64,000 bases of DNA from Lepisosteus oculatus. Its lineage: Eukaryota > Chordata > Actinopteri > Semionotiformes > Lepisosteidae. The position numbers and the translations under genes are program-made. The DNA is taken from the NCBI RefSeq assembly GCF_040954835.1, contig NC_090696.1, positions 73,221,722-73,285,721 on the forward strand, in the 5' to 3' direction. This document shows, in pieces, positions 1 to 9,939 of this stretch; the stretch's first letter is position 1; the number at the start of each line of letters is the position of its first letter. The notes beneath the pieces are model-generated. The model was not told the origin of the DNA. It saw only the letters and a program-made list of their open reading frames with translations, and ran no database searches.

Positions 1-1362
1 ACATCAGTTAAGTTACAAAACATTGCGAAAGCAGGAAGCTTAGACTAGACAAAACTACATTTGCTTTCAGAAAAAAAGAGCTCCATTCTGCTTCAAATGC
101 AGCTCTTCTGCCACTACTCTTTACGGTTTTAATTAGTAATGAAATGCAACAAAAGCAGCACCTTCACAATGGAACTGGTTTTACACAGAATTGCAAATCA
201 AATAGATTTGAGATTTTAAGTTTCATCACTTAGAAACCAGATCTGGACATTGTAATCCAATACCCTTCTGCTAAACCCACTTCAAATAACTATAATTCAT
301 ACTCCTGTCACTTGTAAAACTGCTTTCACTTTGCCCCTAAACATTCTGCAAGGACCTCAATCTTCAAAAGTAGCCTGGCTCAATTAACTTAATTTAAAAG
401 ATTTAACTGAACATTGAAGGCCTGAATGTGCCCAATTAATAACTTCAGCACAAAATAAACCATTTAAGTCTTTTATTCAATCAAATACTCCAGATTTAGA
501 AGACTGAAATTAAAGACATAATGCAGGCTTAGAAAGACCTTGAAAGCCACATGATCTTAAAATTTTTTTAGAATACATAATACAGTGCAGAATTCACCAA
601 AGATTACAGTCCAGCTGATCACCTAGAACAGTTCACTTGTTGAAAGCAACAGGAACAAATGTGGGCTACCAATATCCCAGCACAGTGTGCAAGTTGCTGA
701 GAACTGCAATACAGACCCACATTGCAAAAGCAACATATAAGGGAACAAGCTGAAATGACTTAAGGCTATGTTTTAGTAATTAAACTGTGGTAGTCTTCTG
801 ACCAATAAAGTCTGGATATACAAAGAGACAAAAGACATCTGGGTTTGCAAAATGAAATTGTTCTTAATTTCAGATTCATGTCAACTGTAAAACCCATTGT
901 CCAAACTCTTTACTTTCAAAAACAAGGCAATACATTTTAAAACGTCTTCAGAATCCTGGTCTCACCAATGGGTTAAGTTACCCAAACACACACGTAATTT
1001 ATAAATGATTCAAAAAACAGTTGTAATATACAAAATTTTATTATAAAAAATTGCAATCTACACAGTTAGAACAAAGTTTTAAGTCCCATGTAAAAAACAT
1101 TATACTGCATTTACTACATAAAATTGTTTATAAAATGGCAGTGGAAACATACCAGAATCACACCCTATCCAAAACAAAAAAAGCAGTGCTTCAAGGATCA
1201 GCTACTACTTTCATTACAAAACAGCACATGACCCTAATATGTATTACAGCTATACACATTTCTGTACATGTTTTAAGAAAACCCAATACTAATGTTAAGC
1301 TGCATTCAAGTTCACATTCTTGTTTTGTAAATTCCAGCTTAAACCTCCAGGTTGAACAGACA
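1..1362 (-). other. HMGB2: HMGB2 3' UTR and downstream flank
   Basis: AT-rich sequence below the HMGB2 stop with no gene-like reading frame. A minus-strand AATAAA lies at 1037-1042, about 320 bases past the stop, and would fit as the proximal poly(A) signal. Another lies near 470, so a longer 3' UTR is possible. In human the next gene on this side is GALNT7; no GALNT7 coding sequence was recognised here. Confidence 0.6.
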
Positions 1363-1533
1363 TTACTCATCATCATCATCATCATCGTCCTCTTCGTCTT
1401 CTTCCTCCTCCTCGTCCTCCTCTTCGTCGTCGTCATCCAGCTCGGGCTCAGCTTTCTTTTTGGTTGCAGCTGGCCTGCCCGGTCCTTTCTTGCCAGCATC
1501 TCCTTTGCCCTTGGCACGGTATGCTGCAACATC
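1363..1533 (-). CDS. HMGB2: HMGB2 coding exon 4 (end of box B, basic linker, acidic tail)
   Basis: 56 codons plus TAA at 1363-1365. It encodes [17 protein letters not shown], a Lys/Pro-rich linker and a 24-residue pure Asp/Glu tail. The acceptor is GCAG ending at 1534. The last Asp codons are consecutive GATs, a coding microsatellite. Confidence 0.96.
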   Translation of the reverse strand, partial: DVAAYRAKGKGDAGKKGPGRPAATKKKAEPELDDDDEEEDEEEEEDEEDDDDDDDE

Positions 1534-2564
1534 CTGCATGTTTAAAGAGGAAAAATTAGCAGGCTTCCCGACCCAGTGTTTTTACACCACATAATGGTGA
1601 AGGTCTCAATACCATAACATTGGGGGGTTTTCGTATACTTAAAAAAAAACAACCTTACCTTTTCATACTTCTCCTTCAGTTTTGCTGCCTTCTGTTCGAA
1701 GGGAACCTTGTCTTTGGACGACTGCTTGGACCACATGTCCCCCAGTTTCTTTGCAATGTCACCAATGGAAATACCAGGATTCTCGCCCTTGATTTTTGGA
1801 CGATGCTCAGAGCAGAAAAGGAAGAATGCCGACCTGCAAAAAATCAAGAGACTTAGAATCAAATAATTCTAGGCAGCTCTTGAGGTCCAACTAAATAGGA
1901 AATGTAATAATGTAACAGAAGTGCAAATAGTGCAAATTATACCCTCTAAATCTTAACCATTTAATATCGCAGAGCTCTTTTAATCACCTAAAAGGGGACT
2001 TACGGTGGGCGTTTAGGAGCATTTGGGTCCTTCTTCTTCTTGCCACCCTTTTCACCTTTAGGTGGGATGTAGGTCTTCATCTCGCGCTCGTAACGGACCT
2101 TGTCAGTCTTCGCCAGGTCTTCAAACTTTGATTTCTCCTTTCCAGACATGGTCTAAAACGAAAATAAAAGGTATATATATGTATATGTACGTACACACAC
2201 CCTCAAAAAATAAAAGTACAGGCCACTAAACTAAATACTGGGGGCTGGGGGGACCATTCGTCCAAACGAAGCCCCCTGCAGATCCGAAGACGATCTGTAT
2301 CTGCAGCACAGGGCAGCAGAAACGGGGAAGGAAGTGCTTCAAGCTGAACCGGGCGCACGAACTACCCGGGGGCAGAGAGGGGGCGCAAAGCCTCCACAAA
2401 GCAGCGGAGCTCACCTTCCACCTTTCCGAGCACTTCTTGGAGAACTCGGAGAAGTTCACCGACGTGTCCGGGTGCTTCTTCTTGTGCTCTTCCCGGCACG
2501 TCTGCACGAAGTACGCGTAGGAGGACATCTTCCCCCTCGGCTTATTGGGATCTCCTTTGCCCAT
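1363..2564 (-). CDS. HMGB2: HMGB2, high mobility group box 2 (four coding exons)
   Basis: Spliced coding exons are 2415-2564, 2004-2152, 1659-1833 and 1363-1533. All introns are GT-AG and the frame stays open, giving 214 residues (human HMGB2 has 209). HMG box A covers about residues 9-79, with the redox cysteines at 23 and 45. Box B covers about 96-164, with the third cysteine at 107. A basic linker leads to an uninterrupted Asp/Glu tail at residues 191-214. The family consists of nuclear, non-sequence-specific DNA-bending proteins that assist chromatin remodelling, recombination and transcription, and are abundant in proliferating cells. The start is the ATG of [12 protein letters not shown], the family's usual N-terminus, in a good context. 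HMGB1 and HMGB3 are the alternatives; the SCRG1 and HAND2 neighbours and the '[10 protein letters not shown]' region favour HMGB2. The acidic tail ends in a GAT triplet run. Confidence 0.97.
1659..1833 (-). CDS. HMGB2: HMGB2 coding exon 3
   Basis: 175 bases completing codon 100 (Pro) and encoding residues 101-158, most of box B ([13 protein letters not shown] to KLKEKYEK). The acceptor is TTTGCAG at 1834-1840 and the donor is GTAAGG at 1653-1658. The exon ends on a codon boundary. Confidence 0.96.
2004..2152 (-). CDS. HMGB2: HMGB2 coding exon 2
   Basis: 149 bases, residues 51-99 plus two bases of codon 100. It begins [13 protein letters not shown] and ends in the linker [12 protein letters not shown]. 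The acceptor is TTTTAG just above 2152 and the donor is GTAAGT at 1998-2003. Confidence 0.96.
2415..2564 (-). CDS. HMGB2: HMGB2 coding exon 1
   Basis: Exactly 50 codons, residues 1-50 (first half of box A, ending ERWK). The donor is GTGAGC at 2409-2414. The acceptor before the ATG is CAG at 2580-2582, with a long pyrimidine tract on the minus strand, so 15 bases of 5' UTR (2565-2579) precede the start codon in this exon. Confidence 0.96.
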
Positions 2565-3327
2565 GATGGTAGGATTTGTCTGGAACGGGGCCGGTCCCGG
2601 GGAAGAGAAAAAAAAACAAAAACAAAAAAAGAAGACAAAAATCAGGCAGGAGCTCCGAGTTGAAAACGCGCATAAATCAGTTCCTGCCTGTGTGCGGAGA
2701 GCAACGAGAGGCCCCGACACTAATCTGACTAATCCAGGCTAGTTCCTGCTTTGTAACCGCACCGCCAGAACAATAAGCGTCCCTCCATTTTGTTTCCCGC
2801 CTAAAAACTTACACCCCCCCGCTCACCACCACCACATACACGCATACACTTCTCCAACAAACATTTTAAGGAAGAAAGCCACCTCACACACCCAAAAAAC
2901 ACTACTACCGCGTTTAAAAAAAAAATCAAGGATTTGTTAAGATAGTTTCTAAACGAAATCCAGAAAGCGCGGTCGCAGCCGTGAACAATCTGTAACGACG
3001 TTACATGCCCACGGCACACGCTGACCCCCTCCCCTCAGAAAAAGCTGAGGCCCCCTTAAAATATCCAAAAGGAGTTCTTTCCGAACCCCGCTTCGTAAAG
3101 GTTTCGCTATAGAAAAAGCCAAACGCTCAAAACACACCATTAAAACACTAACGAGTGCAAATTAATTCGAAACTGTTCCGAAGACCTCGACGGTTTTTCC
3201 AAGTACCGTTAAGAAAAACAAAAAAAATAGCATAACGGGGCGAAAAGAGCGAAGTAAATACCGCATGCAACCTATTTTTATTTTTTTTCCCCCGAGTGGG
3301 GGAGGGAAATAAGCCACTATAACTTAC

Positions 3328-3400
3328 CTCAGTCACCAACACAACTTGCTTGTAGACTGTGCACTTTCTACTTGTACGCAGTGTTTTTTCAGGAGCGCAC
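3328..3400 (-). other. HMGB2: Probable non-coding first exon of HMGB2
   Basis: A strong minus-strand donor, GAG followed by GTAAGT (3322-3327), ends a stretch lying below a CpG-rich promoter and about 750 bases above the acceptor at 2580-2582. HMGB genes usually have a non-coding first exon. The 5' limit is a guess based on distance from the CCAAT box at 3454. Confidence 0.6.
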
Positions 3401-3740
3401 CGGCCACACAAACTTGATCAACTCTGCCCGAGCTCCGCCCCCCGCTCCACGCTATTGGTCGGTAGCGCCGTTTCGAACCCTCTCTGGTGAGGAGGGAGGG
3501 CCGGGCTGCGGCGCTCAGGACGGCTTCCGACGATCCACCCCTCCCCACCCCCTCTCCCGTTCCGTAACAGCAAGTTTGTGTGCCACCTTCCCCCCTCCCA
3601 TTAGTCCGCACTGAACCAGTTTAGTCGAGGAGGGAAAAAAAAAACAGGGCGCCTGTGATTGGTCGGTTCAGGGATTTAAAATTCGCGGCGGCCAAAGCAA
3701 TTGGCCGGCGGGGGGACATGTGCGCTGTGATTGGCTGGGG
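3401..3740 (-). promoter_or_regulatory. HMGB2: HMGB2 promoter: CpG-rich block with CCAAT boxes and GC box
   Basis: CpG-rich block upstream of the probable first exon. ATTGG (CCAAT on the HMGB2 strand) occurs at 3454-3458, 3658-3662, 3700-3704 and 3730-3734. A GGGGCGGAG-type GC box (plus-strand complement near 3433-3441) and an E2F-like TTCGCGGC near 3682 are also present. NF-Y and E2F sites are usual in promoters of proliferation genes. No clear TATA box was seen below the 3454 CCAAT. Confidence 0.65.
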
Positions 3741-3765
3741 GAGTTTGCGTGCGTGGTTTGAACTG
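3655..3765 (+). promoter_or_regulatory. Possible plus-strand cell-cycle promoter: spaced ATTGG boxes then CHR
   Basis: Read on the plus strand, inverted CCAAT boxes at 3658, 3700 and 3730 are followed by TTTGAA at 3757-3762, a CHR consensus. The steps are 42, 30 and 27 bases. Known G2/M promoters (cyclin B, CDC25C type) have inverted CCAAT boxes about 30 bases apart followed by a CHR at similar distance. This faces away from HMGB2. No coding sequence was found downstream, so any product would be non-coding. Confidence 0.35.
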
Positions 3766-3799
3766 GGTGGCGGAATTCAATCACACAAAGGAAAGAGCT

Positions 3800-4980
3800 T
3801 GTGGGGGTTGTTGAGGAGGCGGCGGTGGGTGTAAAAGTTAATGGAAAGGAGGAAAAAAAAAAGTAGACTCCGGTGTAAACAACGTAATATATTTTCATCG
3901 CTTAGTAATGTAGGTCAGCAGTGATTGCGTTTGCTTTCTTTTTTTAAAAAAAATAAGCATTCTTCGCAGGGTCCTGTTCACGGGAGATAACAGGCGGGAA
4001 CACAAACCGATTAAGTACTTAATCGGGTGTGATTTATCGCTGTTTCCAAGAATATTGTACGGTGTGAAAAGGAGGCTTATTTTTTTACAGATTACTTTTA
4101 GCAGGAACTAAAAACTAAAAGCACTTTATTATATCCCCCACTCTGCTTAGTAGGCGTTCTTGTCCAGCACGACACACACCGTGTATGAAATCAACTTGTC
4201 CTGGTACATTACGCATGAAATTTACAGTAGTAATCCTTTTGTAGATAAGCTACAAAAGATCAACGACGAAGCTGTGAAAGCACCGCCCCAGACAAAAAAA
4301 AACTTTTTGCCTTGTTGTGTGGAGGACACTGAAGCAACTAATTCTACTAAAAATGCGTATCGTCCAGAAATTCTATACAAAAAAGTGATATGGGTAGCCT
4401 TAAAAACATTCTCAGAGTAGCCGCCAATATAAACGGCTACATATGTGTGTAAACAATGCCTTAACTGAGACAGCTCTTTCACTTCATGGGAAATTCAGCA
4501 TCAACCCACAGTAAAGGCATTTCTGACTGTAACGTGTTAAATACTGTCCGCTCGCCTGTTTTAATTTAAAGTTCATTTCAATAAGTACCTAACGTCTACA
4601 ATTCAACACTACCAATTTGCACTTATGTGAAACCAGAATAAACATGATTTGCACGATTTCTTTTTCCAACTCTGAAATATCTGTATTTCTTTGTGATACA
4701 TTCAAATATATTTTCATTTGAAATAGCTTTTTTCCGTACTAGCATTTGATTGTAGCTGCAATGATATATGAAACTTATTACGCAGGGAGGGGGGGAAACA
4801 CACACACACACAAGCCAGCTGCTGCCAACACAATAGCCCAAGAGGTCCCCCGCCCCCACCGACGCATCCTGTGTTTTGGCGAGGGGGGCTGGTCCCCGCC
4901 TTGAGCTCTCCCACACAAACAGAGCCCGGGGGAGGATGTGCTCTCGCACTTGAACCTGCGAGAAGAGCCTTCATGAGCAG
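3800..4980. other. Intergenic sequence without recognisable gene
   Basis: Apart from a short CA tract near 4798-4812 and C/G-rich patches around 4840-4930, nothing specific is seen. Short reading frames on both strands have no recognisable protein character. Confidence 0.5.
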
Positions 4981-5036
4981 CTCCTACACCTCGGCGAGCT
5001 GCGCCACTCGTCTCTGTCCCTCGTCCCTTTCACATC

Positions 5037-5469
5037 TGGGCCAGACGATCCCAGACACTGGGCGTTCAGTGACTCCTAATCCCACAATGAAATAGGAACA
5101 TGTGAAAGGGACAGGGGCATTTCTGTGTAAAAATCACAACATTTTCTAGTGTGTCCGCAGATTTGAATCTCAACATGTTTCCAGTTATGTCCCTGTGTTC
5201 TGTTCACCAAAGCCGATTTGAATGAACTCTTTGGATCACCTTTACTGATTTCCCTTCAAACGTTTGAAATCTTAATCAGGTCGTCTTTGAAAATGTTTTT
5301 TTTTTTTTGCCGAGACTGAAGAGATTCTCACCAGTTACCACTCTGAAGTCTACCTTTGCTGATGCACCATATTGCCGCCGGATTTGGACCAGATGACACC
5401 AGAAAACCAACTGTGCGTTCAGTGACGGGTAATCCTACAATGGTATAAGAACATGTGAAACTGACAGGA
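5037..5469. repeat. Two diverged direct repeats (5037-5118 and 5386-5469)
   Basis: Both units contain gcgttcagtgac, then taatcc, acaatg and aacatgtgaaa in the same order, offset by about 350 bases. By eye they are roughly 75-80% alike. They may be partial tandem copies within one decayed element. I do not recognise the family. Confidence 0.6.
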
Positions 5470-5808
5470 ACTAGAGGGGGTCCTGTCTAGCCTGCTTGGT
5501 AGTTAAGAGCTAATTGATCTAATGATCTTATCCGCCAGCTACAGGGGTATCGGCTTCAACTTCAAGACAGGCTATTGTTCCATACTCTCTCACCGCCATT
5601 GGTAAAGAAGTGCCTTCTGTTCTGTTAGATACATTTCTTACTCACAGGATTATAAACCCATGGTTTCAAGTTCAAGGACACATGACCTTTGTTTTGATTT
5701 GTTTTTTTCCCACCTATTATTTTCAAAGTATTTCCTGGAAAGGGGCTAAAACAATTAATTCGAGTAGGGAGCTGCGTCAGCATCCGTAGGTTGCAAAGGG
5801 ACAAGTCA

Positions 5809-5939
5809 AGGTTTATTCCCTGCTGAAAAGAGAAGAAAGGAAACACAACGTTTTGGCTGCTTCTTCTCCGCACCTGAAGAAGGCCCCAGGGCTGAAACGT
5901 TGTGTTTCCTTTCTTCTCTTTTCAGCATGGAATAAACCT
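5809..5939. mobile_element. Palindromic foldback element, copy 1 (45-bp arms)
   Basis: Left arm 5809-5853 and right arm 5895-5939 are reverse complements over 45 bases with one mismatch, around a 41-base spacer. The arms run from AGGTTTATTCC at the outside to AACGTTT at the spacer. A second, more diverged member lies at 15445-15611 and shares the start of the arms. This looks like a short non-autonomous foldback or MITE-like repeat. No target duplication was found and the superfamily is unknown. Confidence 0.7.
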
Positions 5940-5979
5940 AAAATAATGAATTGTGTATATAATAGACCTTGCTACTGGC

Positions 5980-6565
5980 TGCAGGCTGTACATATTCACA
6001 ACTGGCAACCTACTGGAGCTCAGCAGCTGTGAGTCTGGCTCATACCTGGATGGGAGACCTCCTGGGAAAAGTGAGGCTACTGCTGGAAGAGGTGTTAGTG
6101 GGCCCTGTAGGGGGTGCTCACCCTGTGGTCTGTGTGGGTCCTAGCGCCCCAGTATAGTGAGGAGGACACTATACTGTAAAAATGCGTTGTCCTTCGGATG
6201 AGACATAAAACCGAGGTCCTGACTCTCTGTGGTCATTAAAAATCCCAGGGAGTTTCTCAAAAAGAGAAGAGGGTGTAACCCTGGTGTCCTGGCCAACTTT
6301 CCCATTGGCCTTTGCCAATCATGGCCTCCCAATAATCCCCATCTCTGAACTGGCTTCATCACTCTGCTCTCCTCCCCACTGAGAGCTGGTGTATGGGGAG
6401 CAGACTGGTGCACTATGGCTGCTGTCGCATCATCCAGTTGGGGCTGCACGCTGGTGGTGGTGGAGGGGAGTCCCCATTGTAAAGCTGACTGCTCAATGTC
6501 CATTACCTGGACACTGAGTGGAGTGTCCAGAAAACCTCTACATAAGTGTAAGGAATTATTATTTT
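5980..6565 (+). mobile_element. 5S-rRNA-headed SINE (SINE3 type), near full length
   Basis: The head near 6000-6075 resembles the 3' half of 5S rRNA, including tggatgggagacct followed by cctgggaa. The body carries gatgagacataaaaccgaggtc and a conserved central domain. The tail ends in tccagaaaa, a cataagtgtaag motif and attatt. That order (5S head, body, LINE-like tail) defines SINE3 elements in fishes. The 5' end is approximate. A degenerate CTCF-like motif sits at 6104-6118. Confidence 0.8.
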
Positions 6566-6569
6566 TGTA

Positions 6570-7720
6570 GCCCAATTCAAATAAAATCTATGTAGATTCC
6601 ATTGTAAAGGCCAAGAAACCATTCTGTTTTGCTTAAATTGCTGTGTGCAATGCTATGGCCATTTTGAGTGTGATGAACTATTCGTTTTATAAAATCTCAG
6701 CACTTTAGACGAAAAACAGTAAGGCGCAAATCATGAAATGTGTACTCATTGAAGTCAGTCACATGGCCAACAACTAAAGGAAATCACTCTTTCTCAAACA
6801 GGGACAGCAGCCACTTGTTTCTGTCAGCAGCTAAGACACACTTGATCGATTTTCTTCCTCGGTGGCCTGTGGCTGCTGTTGCTGTTGTTGCTCTGCCTGG
6901 TTCTCAGTCCTGGGGAAACTGCTGTGTGTGCTGGTTTTCATTCAAGCTGAGTTCTTTAAATGACCAGTACTAATTGATATCTTTAATTGATCTGCTTGCT
7001 TGTTTAGCTGTTTCATCACTCGATCCTTGATTTACCCTAAATTCAATTAGGGTAATATTGTTTCCACCAACTTCAGCATACTGTTGCTGCTCACATTGCT
7101 TTTTTACAGTTTCCTTTAATTCTGATTAATCAGTTTTTAATAGAAGATCAGTTTATGGTTACAGAGGTGGAAATACTGTAGCAATGTAACAAATACTCCC
7201 ACAATGAACCTTTTAGTTTCTTTCTTCTTTAGAGATTACATTTCTCTAAATCTAATAAATTACATAAATTGCAGCAGGGTTGATAACAACGATCAACTTT
7301 ATCGAGTATACAAACTGGTGGTCATAGACAATATTTGAGTCTCACCTCGTGCTCTGAAGAATCTGATATTAATAATAATAAGACCTTGAGCTTATAAAAT
7401 ACTTAAAATAATTATTTTTTCCACCCAGGGAATTCATTGCTGGCCAGCACGTCACATCTCATAATCAGAATGTAGAGATCTCTTGTTACTGCCATGCAGG
7501 CTGCTACATAATGCTTTATGGCCACTGGTGATGAATACAACGTTTTTTTTTTTATTCCACCAGATCAGCACCCAGATGTTTCACTTAAATGAATGCATAT
7601 ATCTGGTCCTGCTGTATATCTCTCATGCTCACCGTGTGAATAAAATCAGTCACTCGACCGGTCCAAAGCCGGCTGCCAAAATGTAGAAGTAGGTAAAAGG
7701 TCAAGTCTGTGTCAGTGTAG
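6570..7720. other. Intergenic sequence without recognisable gene
   Basis: AT-rich unique sequence between two SINE-like repeats. No gene, RNA or long repeat is recognised. Confidence 0.5.
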
Positions 7721-7724
7721 CTCA

Positions 7725-7900
7725 CCAGGCCAGAGCCCATCCTGGTTCCTGCACTGTTAAGCAGTGAATTGCAGAGACTAATGCTGGTCCCCTTTTCTAC
7801 AGCTGGGTGGAGCAAGTGGGGTAAAGTACCTCACTCAAGATTATAAGAGCAGTGTCAGCAGCCAGAACCTGACCCACTACATCACTACATCACCCCACCC
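7725..7900 (-). mobile_element. Decayed tRNA-type SINE fragment, antisense
   Basis: The stretch ctgggtggagcaagtggggt, then aaagtacctcactcaaga and a run of 'acatcaccccacc', matches the antisense look of common fish tRNA-derived SINEs (gctgggtgg..., cttgctcaagga...). It is heavily decayed and assigned from memory of the family only. Confidence 0.4.
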
Positions 7901-8094
7901 TCAGACAGGCAGACGTCTATGAGTTCTGCAAAGGTGACTAGTACATACTCTGAAATGAATAAACCCATTCAGAAGGAAGTTAGTCTGTCTTACCATGGCT
8001 AAGTTAATGCCCTCCAAAAATGTCTATATGGCTAATATTTACTAATTAAATATTACCCATTAAGTTATCCGGCCATTTATTTTTTTAACAAATT

Positions 8095-8123
8095 CTAGGG
8101 TTCTCATAGGATGAGAACCCTAG
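8095..8123. repeat. Short perfect hairpin
   Basis: CTAGGGTTCTCAT and its exact reverse complement flank the three bases AGG. It could fold as a cruciform or an RNA hairpin; no terminator or gene context is evident. Confidence 0.6.
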
Positions 8124-9094
8124 GATGAGAAAGGGTGAGAAAGATCATTACAATGCTCAAGGAAGCAGGTTTAAGCGGGGGATTCAACTTGCTCATCTTG
8201 CATTTTCAAATGCCATGGCTTTAAAGAATTACAGAGAGAATTTTGTGAAACTGGTGTGCTGTCTCGCTCTGTGTGATGAGGAAGGCAGCTGCCCTAACCT
8301 TAATTAGACAACTTGCAGTGCTACAGTTTCCCTAGAGAGCCTGACTGACTGACGTGAGGAAGCAGCCAAATAGCCTGATCTCATTGCACAGGCAATCAGT
8401 CAATCACTTTTGGAGGTGCTTCGATTGGTAATATATCAGGATAAGTGCGTTTTTTCATTTTAAATTTAGTGTAACAGGTTAGGGCAACATCCTTTTTTTA
8501 ATTAAGATCAGCTCAGACTCCCTGCAAGGCACTGTGCATTACCTTATCACCAGTCCATTGGATGCAAGTTTCCCCTCATGTTTCTGTTAAACTTCTGTCC
8601 CATATTTCAGGTGGCTACACCTTTAAAAGGCCACATTTTTCTCTTCTGTATTTTTGAATGCAAATCTGTGTTTTGCTTTTCTTCAATGTGAAAATCCAGT
8701 GTCTTTCTGACCCTCGCGCAATTGATTCTTCTAATGTCAAATTTCTTCTAATCTCTTACCTAAGTAATGCCACAGAAAATCACGGAAGCAACTTTTTTGG
8801 TGAATTCATTCATTTTGTAATAAATGTTTATTTATGTGCTGCCACACACCTATATATATAAGCCTTAATTCCATCTTAATTTATCATGTTTATTCAATAA
8901 TAGAGCATTTGGTTTGCTTTAGTATTAACACCATTTGTTAAACTGTACATTTTTCCACTGTACATGTATCCACTTTTGAGCTAAGCAAAAAAATGTACAA
9001 CTTAGAATATGGTAGATAAAAGATTCTAGCAAATTAATTCAAGATACCAAGTTCTTAAACGTATATTCAATGTAATATCTGCAACATGAATGAT

Positions 9095-9350
9095 ATTTAC
9101 CTACCTGGCAAGCAGCGAGCCCAAGGCATTCTAGACCCTGGACAGGACGCCAGTCCATTGCAGGGCAAGTGCAAGCCAATCAAACATGGGGACAATTTGG
9201 GGGCCACGGTAAAGGCCGAAAGGGGACATTTGGCTCAGACACCGGGATAACTCCCTCCTCTTCTTGAGAAATGCCCGGAGATCTTTAAAGACCACTGAGA
9301 ATCAAGACCTCAGTTTAACGTCTCATTTGAAAGACGGTTTGAAATGATGT
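9095..9350 (-). mobile_element. Old SINE3-related body fragment plus another repeat piece
   Basis: 9230-9350, read on the minus strand, has the SINE body words gagacgttaaactgaggtc and cggtgtctgagcc, more diverged than the copies at 6.0 and 15.6 kb. The adjoining 9110-9180 contains ctggacaggacgccagtcca, a word common in dispersed fish repeats and also found near 35.67 kb. The two pieces may be separate insertions. Confidence 0.5.
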
Positions 9351-9354
9351 ATTA

Positions 9355-9935
9355 AGGGATATAACGTTAAAGTTAAAGAATGCAGTGTTGAGACCTTGTT
9401 TAGAATATTGCAATTAATTGCAATTGACACTATAATGTGTAATAAGATATTGCTGCTCTGGAATCAGTCAAGAGAAGAGCAACCAGATACAGTATATTCT
9501 AGGGCTTAAGGGAATGTCCTACACTGACAGGATGAAGGAATTGAACCTTTATATTCTTGAACATAGATGACCCAAGAGAGACCAACCCAACCATCAAAAT
9601 TGGAAATCATCTGACAAGACTGACAAAATCAACTCAATAGACTTCTTCAGAATGAACAGTGGGATATTAACCAGACATCACAAGTAAAAACTATGTGGAA
9701 GAGCAGAAGAACAGAAGGCATGTCTTTACGCAAAGGCTTGTGGGAATGCAGGAAAAGACACTACCAGTGAAGCTGTGATGTTGAAGCTGATAACCTGGCT
9801 TCTTTCAAGAAGAGGCTGGATGAGATCTTTAGATCAGAAGATCAGATACTTGGATTAGTTACTAGCTTCTCAAAAAAGCTAGATGGGTTGAATGTCCTCT
9901 TCTCATTTGAAGCCTTTCTTATGTTCTTTTGAGTC
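9355..9935 (+). mobile_element. Decayed LINE-like 3' end
   Basis: The sequence gaagctgataacctggcttc, then ttcaagaagaggctggatga and a terminal 'tttcttatgttct', follows the order seen in a dispersed repeat that I recall from non-teleost fish genomes as a CR1/L2-like 3' tail. No open reading frame remains. The family call rests on memory of the tail, not on a search. Confidence 0.45.
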
Positions 9936-9939
9936 TCTG

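Noticed and set aside
1191-1545. Open frames on both strands over the end of HMGB2 (poly-Ser, poly-Leu or poly-Met runs)
   Set aside because: They are other-frame readings of the HMGB2 acidic-tail codons and the adjoining 3' UTR.
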